Assembly: GCF_015234355.1 (NCBI RefSeq)
Contig: NZ_JADGMV010000010.1
Span: 1-64,000 of the forward strand
DNA length: 64,000 nucleotides
Direction: 5' to 3'
DNA from: Psychrobacter sp. NG25
GTDB lineage: Bacteria; Pseudomonadota; Gammaproteobacteria; Pseudomonadales; Moraxellaceae
The notes beneath the pieces were generated by a model. That model worked only from the letters and a program-made list of their open reading frames with translations, was not told where the DNA came from and made no database searches. Made by a program: the position numbers and the translations under genes. This document shows, piece by piece, positions 63,013 to 64,000 of the stretch (positions are counted from its first letter, which is position 1; each line of letters opens with the position of its first letter).

Positions 63013-64000
63013 CTATATAGCATCTAGGGTCTTCTTAGGAATACTGTGATTCACGCCCGCCATTGCTAGAGGGAAACCACGTTCTTCAGCCAAACCACGA
63101 GCGACTTTATCAATAGTCATACTATCGTTATGCATTAGATAAGACCATTCATGAGCATCGCGATTGCGATTCGCAAGCGTATCGGAGTCAACCAAGCCAA
63201 GTTTGGTCAACTCATCAACGATTTGATCAGCAGCGATCAGAGTCGAGGATGCTTTGACGTTTTCAGCACGCGCATAACGGATATTAGAATACAGGCTCAC
63301 ATCAGCAACCCGTAAGGTGTCATCTTGCCCGGGTATTTGTTGCCCGCCATATAGCGCATTACCGACTGTACGCGCGCTATGGAAGGTCGGTACAAACTCA
63401 GCCACATAATCAATCGATTGTTGGCTACGAGCTTGTAATGGGGCTTTGTCCCAACCATCTTCTATATAGTGTACATATTGCGGTGGCAATTCAGGTTGGG
63501 CGCTGTCTTTGCTAGAAGCGACTAGCCCATCATCGAATAAAGTGATGAATTTACTCATGCCATGTATTTGAAAGTAGCCACCTGGATAAGGGGTTAGCTG
63601 CGCCATGCCTTCTGGTGTACCTCGATTGCCATAGACGATAATCTCTGGTATCTGCCCGCCAGCATTGTCCCAATGCGTAATATAAGAGGACTTAAACTCA
63701 ACCATACGAGTCACTTTGACACCGACCATATCGTCGATTACACCAGTACGAAAGCCACAGGCATTGATCAAGTAATCTACTTCGATAGACTCGGTCTGAG
63801 GCTTTGATTCAAGGGCTGATTCGAGATTAGAATCGTAACCAGCAGCTTGTTGGTAGTCGATACGCCATTTGGTGACATGGTGATCCGCGTTTGAGCAGTT
63901 CTCGCAGTCGACAGGCATAACTTGCTGTACTTGAGTATCCGTAAAGACATGAGCATGGTCATAATCTGCTAGTGCCAATTGTGCAGAAGCTGCTAGGCGG
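63013..64000 (-). CDS. FAD-dependent oxidoreductase, C-terminal part, truncated at window edge
   Basis: The frame is open without a stop to the right window edge, so the N-terminus including the FAD-binding motif lies outside. The 329 residues visible contain a second dinucleotide-fold strand, VDYLINACGFRTGVIDDM (like the return strand of glutathione reductase-type folds), followed by QIPEIIVYGNRGTPEGM and YPGGYFQIHGMSKFITLF. The latter resembles FAD oxidoreductases with a substrate-binding beta sheet. A TTG at 63978 is not a real start, since reading continues past it. Precise substrate cannot be given. It converges with the LOG-family gene over a terminator. Confidence 0.72.
   Translation of the reverse strand, partial: RLAASAQLALADYDHAHVFTDTQVQQVMPVDCENCSNADHHVTKWRIDYQQAAGYDSNLESALESKPQTESIEVDYLINACGFRTGVIDDMVGVKVTRMVEFKSSYITHWDNAGGQIPEIIVYGNRGTPEGMAQLTPYPGGYFQIHGMSKFITLFDDGLVASSKDSAQPELPPQYVHYIEDGWDKAPLQARSQQSIDYVAEFVPTFHSARTVGNALYGGQQIPGQDDTLRVADVSLYSNIRYARAENVKASSTLIAADQIVDELTKLGLVDSDTLANRNRDAHEWSYLMHNDSMTIDKVARGLAEERGFPLAMAGVNHSIPKKTLDAI

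Overview
The window reads as chromosomal DNA of a Psychrobacter-like member of the Moraxellaceae (Gammaproteobacteria). This rests on overall gene content and order: MurI, CmoA/CmoB, ETF-QO with a C-terminal iron-sulfur domain, FadB/FadA, PhoB/PhoR, IspA and a long urease locus. Moderate GC, AT-rich intergenic spacers and a dispersed Psychrobacter-style small repeat fit as well. The genus call is inference from protein resemblance. No plasmid, prophage or CRISPR hallmark was seen.

Layout. Bases 1-160 are the 3' end of an rRNA operon (5S rRNA and its terminator). A complete TRAP transporter (dctP-dctQ-dctM) follows, then a cytosolic 5'-nucleotidase, a rhomboid protease, an acetate-type sodium:solute symporter with its small DUF4212 partner, an AGCS amino-acid symporter and ETF-ubiquinone oxidoreductase. 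From 13 to 29 kb lie DUF1285, murI, a DUF4062-like protein, an MltB-type transglycosylase, DUF1499, tpm, msrA, cmoA and cmoB (separated by an AT-rich orphan gene), DUF1176, DUF2788, argS, a SPOR protein and a PTS-EIIC-like membrane protein. clpP-clpX are at 30-32 kb. A complete urease locus, ureD-ureA-ureBC-ureE-ureF-ureG-ureJ, fills 32.9-39.8 kb. Then come tig, rdgB, sodB, an SDR, an orphan gene beside a decayed DUF72 fragment, a YdjM-like hydrolase, DUF72, ispA, fadBA, an isochorismatase-fold hydrolase, an HD hydrolase, DUF1287, psd, dtd, phoBR, an M23 peptidase, an ExoX-like nuclease, an alpha/beta hydrolase, a LOG-family protein and a truncated FAD oxidoreductase at the right edge.

How the genes work together. 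The urease locus carries structural subunits, the UreD/E/F/G nickel-insertion apparatus and a UreJ/HupE nickel permease, so it looks self-sufficient. FadB/FadA feed beta-oxidation, whose acyl-CoA dehydrogenase electrons reach quinone through ETF-QO. PhoB is preceded by a recognisable Pho box, implying autoregulation.

Most notable: (1) urease beta and alpha subunits are fused in one 729-residue chain, with every catalytic residue at a constant offset from the classical enzyme; UreC and UreD also carry extra hydrophilic insertions. (2) A ~107-bp palindrome-ended repeat family, MITE-like, occurs at five places, three essentially full-length, one inverted and diverged, one truncated against a terminator. 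(3) A frame-preserved pseudogene scrap of the DUF72 3' end lies 1.4 kb from the intact gene, next to an AT-rich orphan. (4) PhoR lacks the usual N-terminal membrane segments. (5) An AT-rich orphan gene splits cmoA from cmoB. None of these is a proven new system; the urease fusion and the repeat family have the strongest sequence support.
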